Part shown: piece by piece, positions 1 to 11,600 of the stretch | Layout of the letters: each line of letters opens with the position of its first letter | Position numbering within the stretch: position 1 is the stretch's first letter | Translations under genes and position numbers: made by a program | Assembly: GCF_947507565.1 (NCBI RefSeq) | Contig: NC_089178.1 | Coordinates: 1 to 64,000, forward strand | Length of the DNA: 64,000 nucleotides | Reading direction: 5' to 3' | DNA from: Oscarella lobularis | Taxonomy: Eukaryota > Porifera > Homoscleromorpha > Homosclerophorida > Oscarellidae | Notes under the pieces: generated by a model | Seen by the model: the letters and a program-made list of their open reading frames with translations, nothing else | Database searches by the model: none | What the model was told of the DNA's origin: nothing

Positions 1-20
1 ATTCTATTCTCTCTGCACAG

Positions 21-549
21 GTGGAACAGGCATTACACCGCGTAATTGGAGGCACAGATGGTTTGTTCTCAAAGAATCAAACTTATATTACTACAAAACG
101 GCTTTTGTAAGTTTTCAAAAAAAAAAACGAATCATTGATCAACGATAGATTTATTATTTGTTTTCAGGACATGGCTGCTCTAGGGGTTATTCAATTGACT
201 GGTTACAAAATAGAAGCAACACCGGAAGTGAAGAAGCCTCTGTAATTATTTTCATGATTACACCTCCCATTCGATGATTCCATTGTGTGTGTGTGTAGAG
301 CCTTCAAAGCGGTGAAAGACGGCTCTAAGACATTCTACTATTACGCCGAGAAAAAGGCGGACATGGCCAGGTTTGGTTATTTACAGCATGCGTGAAGAAT
401 CTATGGTCTATCTTGAGTGCAGATGGATTGACAAAATGACAATTGCCGCCGCCGCCGCTTCTCAAAACGTCGATACCGTAGCGACGGTTGAAGAAGAAGA
501 AAAAAATGATGATGATGAAGAAGAAGGCAAAGCCGACGCCGAACCGTAG
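21..549 (+). CDS. CNK-type scaffold protein, C-terminal PH domain (partial)
   Basis: This is the 3' end of a gene entering from the left. Four exons (21-106, 168-241, 299-370, 423-549) join in one frame and end at TAG 547-549. They encode a PH domain: a strand with WRHRWFVLKE, a YYYKTAF strand, a strand with GYKIEATPEVKKP, and a C-terminal helix around DMARWIDKM. The helix and the TFYYYAEKKADM run resemble the PH domain of connector enhancer of KSR (CNKSR/IPCEF1), a membrane-tethered scaffold of Ras-Raf signalling. After the domain comes a short alanine stretch and an acidic tail, then the stop. Only the last part is visible, so SAM, CRIC and PDZ domains cannot be checked. PH domains are common, so the CNK name is an inference. 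The next gene starts only 19 bases after this stop. Confidence 0.6.
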
Positions 550-568
550 ACTAGTCTAGAGCTTGGGC

Positions 569-1515
569 ATGCAGTGCTGTGCTGTGCACGGAAAGAAAAG
601 AAAGGATGTACGGGCGTTCGTAAGATCGCGCAAGATGCTCGCCAGTCCAGAGAAGGAAAGCGTCGAATCGACGGGCCAAGCAGCCCCAAAACGGCCAAAG
701 CGGATCGCGTACGATCCGCAGGATCTTCCCGAGTATTTGAACGTCTACTATAAGCGTCTTTTTCCATACGGTCTATTCTATCGCTGGCTTTCGTATGGAA
801 ACGGTATTCGTCGCCGTCTCAGAGCTCATTACGCACCATTTCGAACGATTTTTTAGTCGAAAAGAGCTATTTCTATCGACGAGAATTCTCTTTTGCCTTG
901 AAAGACGACATTTACGTGCGCTATCAATCATTTCGCGATCAAGCCGAAATGGAACGCGAAATTCAAAAACGATGTCCTCACAAAATCGACATCGGAGCCG
1001 TTTTTAGCCACACGGTGACCGTCTTTTATTAAAAATTTAAATTAATTAATTAATTAATTAATTAATTAATTGAGTACAGCCTAAAGATCACAAAGGAATC
1101 AATCCGGCCGCTTTTCAAGCTCAACAGAAAGAACTTGTTTTTGATATAGATATGACCGATTATGACGAAGTGAGAACATGTTGCAGGTTAGGAAAGATTA
1201 GGGGGGGTCGAATTTCTCAATCTCAATACTCTTTTTTGAATGACACAGTGGGGCAGCTATCTGTGAAAAATGTTGGCCATTTATGACGTTAGCCATAAAA
1301 ATTATTAATCGAGCACTAAGAGGTTTGCCACCAAAAGAATATTTATTTATTTAATGATTTATCTATAGACGATTTTGGGTTTGAGCATTTATTGTGGGTC
1401 TATAGCGGTCGTCGTGGCGTTCACTGTTGGGTGGCTGACGAACAAGCGAGAAAACTGAGCCAATCAGGACGATCTTCTATAGCTGAATATCTCAGTGTCA
1501 TCAAGGTACAACTGT

Positions 1516-1546
<31 letters not shown>

Positions 1547-2647
1547 TATTATGCTACGTAGGGTGGAGAGAATCAAGTGAAAAAAGTGAATTTCTTTGGA
1601 AATCTTCATCCTTCTTTGGAGTTTGTTATTATATATTATTATTATTATATATTGGGTTAGGGTTCTACTGCATGCATGCGTGTAGGAGGGCATATCGTGT
1701 GATTGAGAAGCACTTTGCAAGTCTCGCTTTGAATGATCAAGATATTCTAGGAAATGAAGAGTGTTGGTCCAAAGTCTTAGCATTGGTTCCAGATTCGGGT
1801 ACTTATAGTCACAATACACTTGTGAGGTCTACATGTGTCTCTTTGTTAGGCGTCCAAGATGAACTGGCCAAATTATGGAAGAAAGAACGACATCATTCCT
1901 CCAGTGACCGATGGTCAGAACTTCAGGGTCACGTGGAAAGGGAATCCAATGGCGGCAAGGTATTCTTCTTCTCAATAGAATGCATTGTAGTCTTCTCCTC
2001 CACTACAGTACTAAACTTAATTAAAACTAGGCAAAACTGATCAATTGTATAAAAGAGATCATGTTTCAATATGTTTATCCTCGTTTGGATGTCAATGTGA
2101 GCAAAGGAGTCAATCACTTACTCAAGAGTCCTTTTTGTGTGCATCCTAAAACGGGTTAGTACTTCTACTGAAAAGGAGATGCTTGATTGTACAGCTCATT
2201 TCAGGTCGAGTATGTGTACCTATTGATATTGAACAAGTCGATTACTTTAATCCTTTTGACGTTCCTCTCGTCAGGTAATCAATACCCAATACCTGTTCTA
2301 GTATCGTAAGAGTATTCTCTTCTTTAGTGATTTGTGCACTGAACTAGAAACGTGTGGCGGTGGCGACGGCATTATTGGATCGAATGAAGAACGAACGAAG
2401 AAGGCGATGGCAGGTAAATACGTCAATAAGTCACGTGCTAATATGACGTCAATTCAATTCTTAGATTGGCGGCAAACTTCCCTTCGGAAATATGTGGACG
2501 TGTTTGAGAAATTTTTGCAGCCAATGGAAGGTAAATGGCTAAAGATAAAGAGAGAGACTTCTGTTGCTGAAGGTAAACGGGTTTTTTGAGTTGGAAATGA
2601 TACTAATGACTATGTGTTGTGTAGAGTCGACATCGATGGAGTGGTAG
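569..2647 (+). CDS. PRIM1: DNA primase small (catalytic) subunit
   Basis: Catalytic subunit of DNA primase, which makes the RNA primers that DNA polymerase alpha extends in the nucleus. The spliced protein (about ten exons; the first ends at 803, the next is 857-1014, then 1080-1186, 1249-1322, 1369-1505) follows animal PRIM1 from end to end: [15 protein letters not shown] near the start, then [18 protein letters not shown] with the metal-binding aspartates, [14 protein letters not shown] with zinc-ligand cysteines, [35 protein letters not shown], and a short tail ending in TAG 2645-2647. Start: ATG 569 opens the frame and gives a basic extension of about 45 residues before the conserved region; ATG 634 is an alternative giving a length closer to vertebrate PRIM1. 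No key residue appears lost. Confidence 0.9.
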
Positions 2648-2778
2648 AGACATGAAAAACAATTCATTTTTTTCTTGTCTTAGCATGTAAATTGTTTTTT
2701 TTCGACGATTTAAAAATTCGCGCATGCTCTGCGAATCCGCGTGGCGCGTGGAGACCGAACCCGGATCTGAACCTTCAA

Positions 2779-3769
2779 ATGGACCGTTTGGACGTCTTCA
2801 AGGAGCCTCGGGGATTCCTCAAGATACTCGAATTCGTAATAGATCTCATACATCTCAAATGGAGGCCGTAATCGATTGTCCTCTAGGTGTTCGCAATCGC
2901 AGCTTTTGCAACGCTGACGTCATACCATTCGAGTGGACGCGTCGAACGCGACTATTCGATCTCGATTAGAAACTTTTCCGAGAACGGCACGAACGTCTAC
3001 AACTTTGTGATCGGCTACGACTTTGGCGACGACGATCTCTACTTCGAAAGCGAACAAGGCGGCGGCGGAAATCGAATTTTCGTCGTTCGCGGTCGACATC
3101 GAGCCCATGCCAATTTCTTCTTATTTGTCGGTATATTTGCCTTTCTCGCTTCCATTTTCGTCGTCGCTTGCTACGTCTTCGTCGAGGAAAAACTCGCCGC
3201 TCAATCGAAACAACGCAGAGATCTCTTTTTCAAAATTGTACATACACGTCTTCATACTCTTACTACATAATTTATTGATTGTGTTTTTGTATAGGACTTT
3301 GGCTTGACAATTCTTATTGCTTTCTTCTGGTTTGTTGCCGGCTGTGTTTGGGCAGCTGCAGCCAATAGTCTTCCCGGCGTCGTTGATAAAGGATTTGCTG
3401 ATTTTATTGCGTCAGAAGCGTCATCGTGTCAGTCGAGACCACCTTTTGAAAGCGTTGTCTGTCTCAGCACAAAACCAACGTATGGTGGAGTCATTGTTGC
3501 AGTTGTAAGTAATTAATTAAGTGTGCAATTAATTAATTAATTAATTAGGGAGGACAATGTTTTCTGTTTATGTTTAGATTTTGGCTTATCTCAACTTTTT
3601 TCTCTGGGCTGGTAACTCTTGGTTTGCCTTCAAAGAAATACGAGATGCTCAAGAGGTAGCAACGGCGACAACACCAGCAACTATGCCCTCGCATCCCACA
3701 GCAGGAAAAAGTGAATCACAACCTCATTCTCATGATGATGATGATGATGACGAGTCACGGCCTATATGA
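2779..3769 (+). CDS. Synaptophysin-like MARVEL membrane protein (paralog A)
   Basis: Four-pass vesicle membrane protein of the synaptophysin/pantophysin family, about 269 residues. Exons 2779-2835, 2887-3237, 3295-3504 and 3578-3769 join in frame. Seen: an N-terminal FKEPRGFLKILEF motif typical of the family, a first membrane segment VFAIAAFATLTSY, a lumenal loop, segment two around FFLFVGIFAFLASIFVVACYVF, segment three FWFVAGCVWAAAAN, a cysteine-containing lumenal loop, segment four ILAYLNFFLWAGNSWFAF, and an acidic histidine/aspartate-rich cytosolic tail. The family sits in small transport vesicles and binds cholesterol and synaptobrevin in vertebrates; an animal without neurons would presumably use it in general exocytosis. 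A second copy with the same intron positions lies at 38972-39947 on the other strand. Confidence 0.85.
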
Positions 3770-3831
3770 AGAAAGGGATCGCGAATATGGCCGCCATAGA
3801 GACTGATCAGGGTTATTGTTTCATCGTCACC

Positions 3832-3879
3832 TTCTTCTTCTTCTTCTTCTTCTTCTTCTTCTTTTTCTTCTTTGATTAT
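3832..3879 (+). repeat. (TTC)n microsatellite
   Basis: A nearly pure TTC/GAA run of about 45 bases between synaptophysin A and LMBR1. One strand is all pyrimidine. The 278-base spacer from 3770 to 4047 also holds a short CGA/GAC run around 3991-4010 and no other visible feature. Confidence 0.9.
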
Positions 3880-4047
3880 CAGTTTGCGTTTGTCTCCACT
3901 GTGCACCCTTACAACAGCTTTACAAAGTACCCAAGTACATTACAAAGACTACATTACAATAGCCCGTTAGCGCACGCTAGGCCAATCGGTGACGACGACG
4001 ACGTCGACGACGTTACGACGGCATGTTTCGACTGGACAGCCTGTAAT

Positions 4048-6360
4048 ATGACGACGACGACGACGACGACGGAGTCGAACAGTTGGCAGAAGCCGTTCTA
4101 CGATACGATCAGAGAATCGATCGTGAGCGAGCGCCGAATCGACGCCACGCACAAAACTCGCCCGTTCCTTCGTTCGTTCGTTTAGATTTCCCTTCTCTTG
4201 GCAATCGCATTGAACGCACTTTCCTACACCATTGTTCGTACGTATAAGCGAAAGCAAAGAGAGGAAGAAGTGAGCGGAGGATTCACCGGTTAGAGTTGAA
4301 ATATGAAGAAGATGGAAGCCCCGACGATTTTTTTCTTTTAGGCAGCGACGGCGCTTTTGCCTATCGACTATCGTAACTATCTCAAATTAAATAATTTTAA
4401 TTTAATTTAATTAATTAATTAATTTAGAGTTTCCTTGTCGACGTTCACTTTGTCCATTTCAATTGGAGCAACGATTCTTTTGCCTCTATCAATTGCTAGT
4501 CACCAAATATTGGCTCTCTTTCCTCGAAGTTATTACGTTCAGTGGCTCAATGCGTCATTGATACAAAGTACGGATCAAGACAATGAAAAAATTGACAACG
4601 GACATTCTTCTTTTTTTAGGTCTGTGGAATCAAGTGTTTGTCTGTTCAAACCTGTGTCTATTCTTCCTTATGCCATTTGCATATTTTTTCTCCGAAGCGG
4701 AAGGTTTTCCCGGTCATAAAAAGGTGAATTAAAGACAAAACACTCTTCTACTTCTCTTCTACTTCTCTTCTACTACTCCGGCAGGGTGTCATGTCTCGCG
4801 TCTACGAAGCTCTTGTCGTCTTGGCATTGCTTGGAATTCTTGCTGCTATTCTCATTCAAGTTGGACTGGCAATATTTCACGACAAAAGCTCACTTCTCAT
4901 TCCTTGTACGTGGAATCGTGTGTTTCAGGTGAATGTGTGTGTGAGTCTGTCGATACAGGGAACAGCTGGCCTCAGATCTTTGAATTTCTCTATTCTTGCA
5001 TTTCGGCACTAGGCGTTCTTATGTCACTTTGTGAGTGCGCTCTAGACTGACACAGGTGATTCTTACTGGTTTTTTTTTGGTTTAGTGTGCACTCCTTTTG
5101 GATTTTCGAAAATCTTCAGTGCAGTCGGTAGCTTGATAGCAAAGCCAAGCGTAAATCCTTCTCTTCTTAGAGCGCATTGATAGTTTGTTTCATTTTTTTT
5201 TCTAGTTTTTGAGAGATATTGAGGGTGAAATCTACGCTCTCACTTTAGAAAAAGACAGTCTTTATCAAAAGTTGCAAAGCAAAAGCCCTCTGGTAAAAAA
5301 CGGCGATTTACTAGGCTTGAGAAAGCGACTATCACAAGCGAAAGACGACAAAAAGCAACTGGGTTCATATGATGGAGCGCCGAGTCGCGTTAGGGTTAGG
5401 GGGTTTGATTTGATTTTTTGCATAGAAAAACAAAGAGACGCCTCTCCGTGGCAAAAGAATCTTCTCTACCCTCTCGCTATGCTACTATTGATTGCTCTAA
5501 TGGTACAACGACGAATGACAGTATTAAGTGTCCTATTGAACGAATGACTTTCCTCCTCCCCCCTCCCCGGACACGCGCAGGTGATTTCCATGATATTGGT
5601 ACTAATCAACATCTTTCGTCTTTTGACGATGCAAGATTCTCTGCCAGCGTCCGCCAAAGTAGGAGCCCCTACTAGGGTCTCAGTTGGATATGGATTAAAT
5701 GATTAATTAATAGAGCGGTGACAGCGGTTTCTTTGGCCAAGCGTCTAGCTCGAGTGTCATGAGCACGGCTGGTGCTCTAATAGAAGTCGTCGTTGTAGTG
5801 TATCCTCTCCATTCTCTAATGAGAGCTAATAATATTGTGTGGTGATGATTCCCTAACCAATGTACCTGATCTTAGCTATGCAACCGTCTGTTCTTTTTGC
5901 GGTCTTTACTCTGTGCCATTCTTTCGAAAACTTAGGCCAAAGAAGGAGATGACACCCATTTACAAGGTCGACATCATTTTCATTCAATTTCTACTCATCA
6001 CATTTTTCTTAGATTATTGCCAACTGCATCGTTCTTCTTATCCTCAGCTCAGCTCTGCCAATTCTAGCAAGAACACTCGGTAATTTATATGTACCTCATG
6101 AATACGGCCGTATCATCTCGTGTCTCTAATTAGGTTTAACACGATTTGATCTCCTTGGACGATATGGCAGTTTTGCTTGGCTTGGCAATGTTTGGATCGT
6201 TCTCGGTTATAATCTTCTCTTCGAAGTATTCACCGCCACAATATTGATGCAAAAGGTGACGACGTCTCTCGTTCAAGAAGCGTCGTCACGTCTCGTACTT
6301 GCCTGGTCTGCCGTTCGCCAAATGCGAGCTCCAGTCAGTCCTTCGACTAGTCGTCGCTAG
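4048..6360 (+). CDS. LMBR1: LMBR1-family multi-pass membrane protein (limb region 1 / lipocalin receptor-like)
   Basis: Polytopic membrane protein of the LMBR1/LIMR family. The spliced product follows animal LMBR1 through its length: an N-terminal ESI-ISLLLAIALNALSYTIV segment, YKRKQREEE, LSLSTFTLSISIGATILLPLSIAS, SYYVQWLNASLI, GLWNQVFVCSNLCLFFLMPFA, LCTPFGFSKIF, the loop FLRDIEGEIYALTLEKDSLYQKL with a coiled-coil region, WQKNLLYPLAM, and LTRFDLLGRYGSFAWLGNVWIVLGYNLLF near the end. The stop is TAG 6358-6360. ATG 4048 is chosen because it opens the frame just before the first conserved segment; it is followed by an ACG run giving seven threonines. About fourteen exons with small introns. Function in sponges is unknown; in vertebrates the gene is best known because the Sonic hedgehog limb enhancer sits in its intron, and LIMR binds lipocalin. 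Confidence 0.88.
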
Positions 6361-6535
6361 CTAATCTTTATCATACTAAACAGTACTATATAGTATCAGC
6401 TTATATGATCTTATAACGCTGTGCGTCTGATAACGGATCGCGACGAACATCAATTTAAAAATGCATTCAATTTCTTGGTGTCATGTCCGGGAAACGACAT
6501 ACTGGGATTTACAGTTCATAACGACGACCGAACAC

Positions 6536-8618
6536 ATGGCAACGGGCGACATCGCCTCCTTATTAGCTCCCTCGAACCCTGTCGTCGCCGTTATTCAGGC
6601 ATTCGAAAAAGAACACGGTCGAATTGTTCAGTACGTAAAGAAAAAAGGCGATCGTCGCGGCCAATACTCGAAAACGTGCGATTTCTCTTATTTCACACTC
6701 GTTTTCTCCCTCGAAACGACTCTCTATCAGGCCCTTTTCACTGTTCGACTTGTGGAATAACTTTAGCGATCGTCTACCAGTGCACTATCTTCGTCGAAAG
6801 CTCGTCGAAACGGGCGAAGAATTTCTCGAGGAAAAAGTAGCTAGAGTACTGTAGAGTCGGAGTCGATTGGCTGGCTCTAGCCTCTTGCTTAGGAGACGAA
6901 ACTCGCTCACGATCACTTTGTTCGATATCGTCAACTAATCGAACGAAATGCTTCGGCGTCTGGTACAGAAGAAAAAGATTTTTTCGCCGTTTTTTTTCCC
7001 GACCAAGGACCTAATGACGATTCGACGACACTTTTGACCGTAATAGAAAATGAGATACACGTCGTTTGGACGCAGCGGCGGCATTCTTCTCTTCTACTCT
7101 AGATACGAGCCATTTATGGCGAATGTGTCGCCAAATACGAAATGCTTCTGACGGAAGATCCGAGATTAGAGGTAAAAAAACAGAACGTCATCTTTTTTTG
7201 TCGCCGTAATAATATAAAATGTAGGCCAATTCGACACTAGTGAGCGTTGCTGCTATTCTGGAGAGATTGAAGGACACAATTGAAGTGGCTGCTAGCAAGG
7301 AAAAATATTGTTGGCTTCTTTATAACGGTCTGTGAACATGTACGTACATAAACGTCGTTCTATCCTTCATATTAATTTCTCTAGGAACTATTTACACGTA
7401 CACAATGTGTCGAACGATGATGAAATATGGTCATTCAGCCAAAGTTAGTTTTGGACGATACAATGACGACGTCTTCTTTGTCTATTCTCCTCCTTTCTTT
7501 TTATTTGAGGTTCTCGAGTATTTGCTATGGGCCGCCGTTGCTATGGAATCAAGCGTTGCCCTCCTATGCGTCAAATATCTCACTTGGCGCGTCACACTTT
7601 ACGTTGCCGTTTGTCAAGCATATTATGACGTCAATTGTGGCTCACAAGCAGAAGCAAGAAAACGCGACGACAATTAAATATTAATGTCGTCATATTTCTC
7701 TAGTTGTACGCCCGCCGATGTCTGAGCAAAGTCAACGAATTGGCGCAGTTGGAGCACATGAGTTCCGATCAGGCGACAGCTGCATCAGAAAAAGCGTTCA
7801 AGTCGGCGGCAAAAAGAGTGCGCTTTGATTAAGATAAATTGATGCTTAATTAACTCTCAATATAGCTTGGAATCATGATCTTTAAACGATCCGTTTTCGA
7901 AATGAGAAAGAAACCCAAAGGCGTATTTCGACCCAAAACAAAAGCCATCTATAAAGAAGCAGTCCAAGTTAGATAATACATTATATAAGTAGATGATAAT
8001 AAGAGCGAACGGACGGACTGTAGCTTCCGTGGCCTCGTACCCAATCGGAACGATACGTATCGTCTCTGTTTGACTGCAAACCGGACATGCTGATGGCAAT
8101 CAACGAGGCTCTTGCCGAACCACAAAGACGAACGCTCTTGACTTCGCCACCTTTTCCTAAAGTCGATCCTGAGTTTGACTACGATTCAGTCCATGACGTT
8201 TATGGAGAACTCTTTTTTGCCGGCTCCGAATTGTCGATGACGGCGTTGGGTCACAATCCCAATGTGCACACGCCGTGGCCAGGTAACGTTGGCTCCGAAT
8301 CGGCATTCACCTATACCAAAGAAGGCAAGCGAACGAGCGATCAATTCATCTAGCTTTTAATTCTATCTATTTGTAGATGAGGTTCCTCTCGCCTTTGTTA
8401 TACAATTTGTGAAAACGCTGTACAACTACGAGCAATGGGACTCTTTCTTTTCTTTGGCTGAGCCAACACTACAAGCCTTACAGGTTTGCTTTCTCTCTTT
8501 GCAACGCCTTGAACAATTCTATTATTGTCTTGTAGGAATCCCAAGAGGAGAGGCACTTGTCTGGAATGAAGGCCATAGAGCTGTTGCTCGTCGTTGAAAA
8601 TGCACGCTCTGGCGCTAT

Positions 8619-8657
<39 letters not shown>

Positions 8658-11600
8658 AAAGTCGCATGGGCGAAAGAAGAATTCTGTTCACGATGCATTA
8701 CTCACAGACGACTTTGTGAGTATGCACGGATTAGACGCCGCCACCGCCACCGCCGCCGCCGCCGCCGCCGCTAATCTTGCTCCTCCACCGCCGCCACAAC
8801 CGCCAGCAGGAAAATCGACGACGACGGCGGTGAAAGACGACGAAGAGGCAGCAGGTAGAGACCGTTTTTTGAAATGCCTTCTTATATTGTGTCGATTCAC
8901 TCAGCAGCTACGAAGACACCACTAGACGAACTGCTCAAATTGGGAAACACAATCCTGTCTTGCACGACCAATCCCTATGCGGTAAAAGCAGAGTAGAAAC
9001 TGTACTGTAAATTAACATTCATCATCATCATCATCTAGATACCCGTTCGTCTTCACGAACTTGATCTTTTCACCGATTCCGTCCTTTATCTGTGGAGTCG
9101 TTGTCGTCCCGTCTTCCAACGTCTAACGACGTCCGATACCGATACGGTGTTGACGATTCTTCACGTTGACGATTCGCCACGATGGATTCAGCTTCTCGCT
9201 TCCATCTACGCTTCTCTCACGTGGCTTGGCATGGCAACGATCGATTTGCCACTCTACGTCGAAGTCACCATGAAATTGGCTCTCGTCTTAGAGGGAATTG
9301 CTGGATTTTCGACAAATTCGGCTCTCGCTCGCGCCTATCGTCCCATCGGATTGTCCGTCATTCGTATGCTCACTCGTTCGCCCGATTTTTCCGCACAATA
9401 TTCCTACATCGATCGAGCGAGCGAAGAAGCGACGTCCGACGCCGCATCGCGTTTATCCATATTTCAACAAATTGAAAGAATACTCGCCAATGGTCTAAGC
9501 GGAATTAAATCAGCTCGCGACGTCGCTCAGCACGGAAAAATCTACGCAGAGACGTACTTGAATTATTTCAAAGCCAATCCCGTCTCCGCTAGCGAAGACG
9601 TCGACGGCCCGTCATCGCCGGCGGCGAGTGGCGTCGTACAACTTGCCGATATGGCATGTCGGCACGCTGAATTCATCTTTGTTCTCGATCGAATTCGCAT
9701 TCGCGTTGCGATGTTGTCGAGTAATAAAAGTAATCAGGCTGATTGTGAAAGGGCTTTGGTCAAAGAATGCGGAAAAGATGTTCTTGCTGCGGCTTTGATG
9801 TCCATGCAACTTGGCCTTTTGACACGTGGGCCAAACCGAGGGGAAAAGTCCATTTCCTTTTTTAAGGTTCTCGATTTATATAACGCCGCCGCCGCGTCTC
9901 ACTTGTGGATGAATCATCTCTTTAGGACTCGCTTGAATTGATTAAAAAAGGCGAATTGCTCGAACGACGTTTTGCATCTTGTTTATGCGTCGCTTCCAAG
10001 TTTGACGACGTCAATCTTGATGCTCGTCGCGTCGCTCCGCCCGAACCGCTCGTTGTCTATCAGACGGATACAATGATCGTTTTACGACCGGCACCCTATC
10101 AGCCACAGAGTGGAGAGAAAGTGAGCGAACGGGCAGAACAAATGTCTTAAACTTTTATCTATCTCCTTCTCTTTTTTGCAGGTGACTTGGTATCGGCTAT
10201 TCGGTCGTGAAGCGACAGGTCCCAATGCCAAAGTTCGACTAAATGACTACCATTTATCCGGTCTTGGTGGCGAGGTAAGATAAAAGAGAGAGACGACGCT
10301 TGACGTCGTGTGTATACTTGTCGTCTTCAGATCTCTGCATCTTCCAACGATCCCTTGATTTATGTAAAGGGACTTGAATCGGGCGTCAAGTACTTGTTCG
10401 CCTTGGCGGCGTACAACGAATGTGGGAAGCTAATCGGAAAGTCAATCGGAAGTTCAACAAAGCCTATTCTAGCAGCCTATCCCATTCCTATTTTGACAAT
10501 CTGGGGATATCTGGCCCAGGTACGAATACGTCAGCGCGATCGCGTGCAAGATATGGGATGGATTTTTTAGGCTGCTTATCAAGCTGGCGTGCTTGACGTT
10601 TCTAAACAGGCTGCAAAGGTTTTGTGGAATCACTTCGTAGAAGCCCAGCGAAAAAGGATCCACGACGACGTAGACGACGTTGTTTTGAACGAATACAGGT
10701 GCGATTACGAAAAGTTTGACAACGTGACGTATAACCACGGTTCTCTATAGACTCAATCAAAAAAGTATGGCAGTTGCATTGAGCCACACGCTCCGACAAT
10801 TGGTTCAATGCATTTTCATCTTGACTGACGTTTCCATTCGAGAGGGTCGCTTATTTTGCGATCAGTTGTGCGTGCGAGGTCCACTCCATCCCAATCACGT
10901 AAGAAAAAGAGGGGGCGGAAACAATTTAATTAATTCCCTATATATGTACTGTAGATGGCTCGCATAAGAGAGTGCGAACGCATGTTGGTCGCTCTTCAAC
11001 TGTGCGGAGAGTTGAACGATGCTCATCTTTGTCTTCAAGTTGTCGTCCAATGTTACGGTCTTTTAGCTCCAATTCTACACTACAAGGTCGCCGCTTTACC
11101 AGCCCTTCAGGTACGGAGCCGAACACCGACGGCTTTCTGTCTAGATCTCCTATTCTCTTATAGGTTTTGACGAGATGTCATTCTGTTCTTCAAGAGTTTC
11201 CTTCGGCTATTCGAAACGCTCGTCGAATTGGATACAGTGGCGGCGACGCTCTCCAACACGTCGCTGCCGTCATTACGCACTACATTGGAAACGTACGTGA
11301 ATTCGCGTCGCGATTGTGCATGGTCGTCGTCGCTAATCCGCTCGATCTCTAGGTTTTGCGTTCGTGGTTGCAAAGAAGCTCGGCCCTCTCAGTCATGGAA
11401 AGTGGCAAGCGTCTGCTCAACGTCGATCCAACGTCTCAACATGGCCCCGTTACACTACCAAGCATGACTCCGTCACTGATGGCCATGAAAGAGCAAACCC
11501 GTGGTGCCGGCGGCGGCAGAAAAGGAGGTATTGCTACAACAGCTCGCAAACGATCATCGCGGGTTGGAAGTCAACAAGTGAGAGGAGGCAACGTCAAGAC

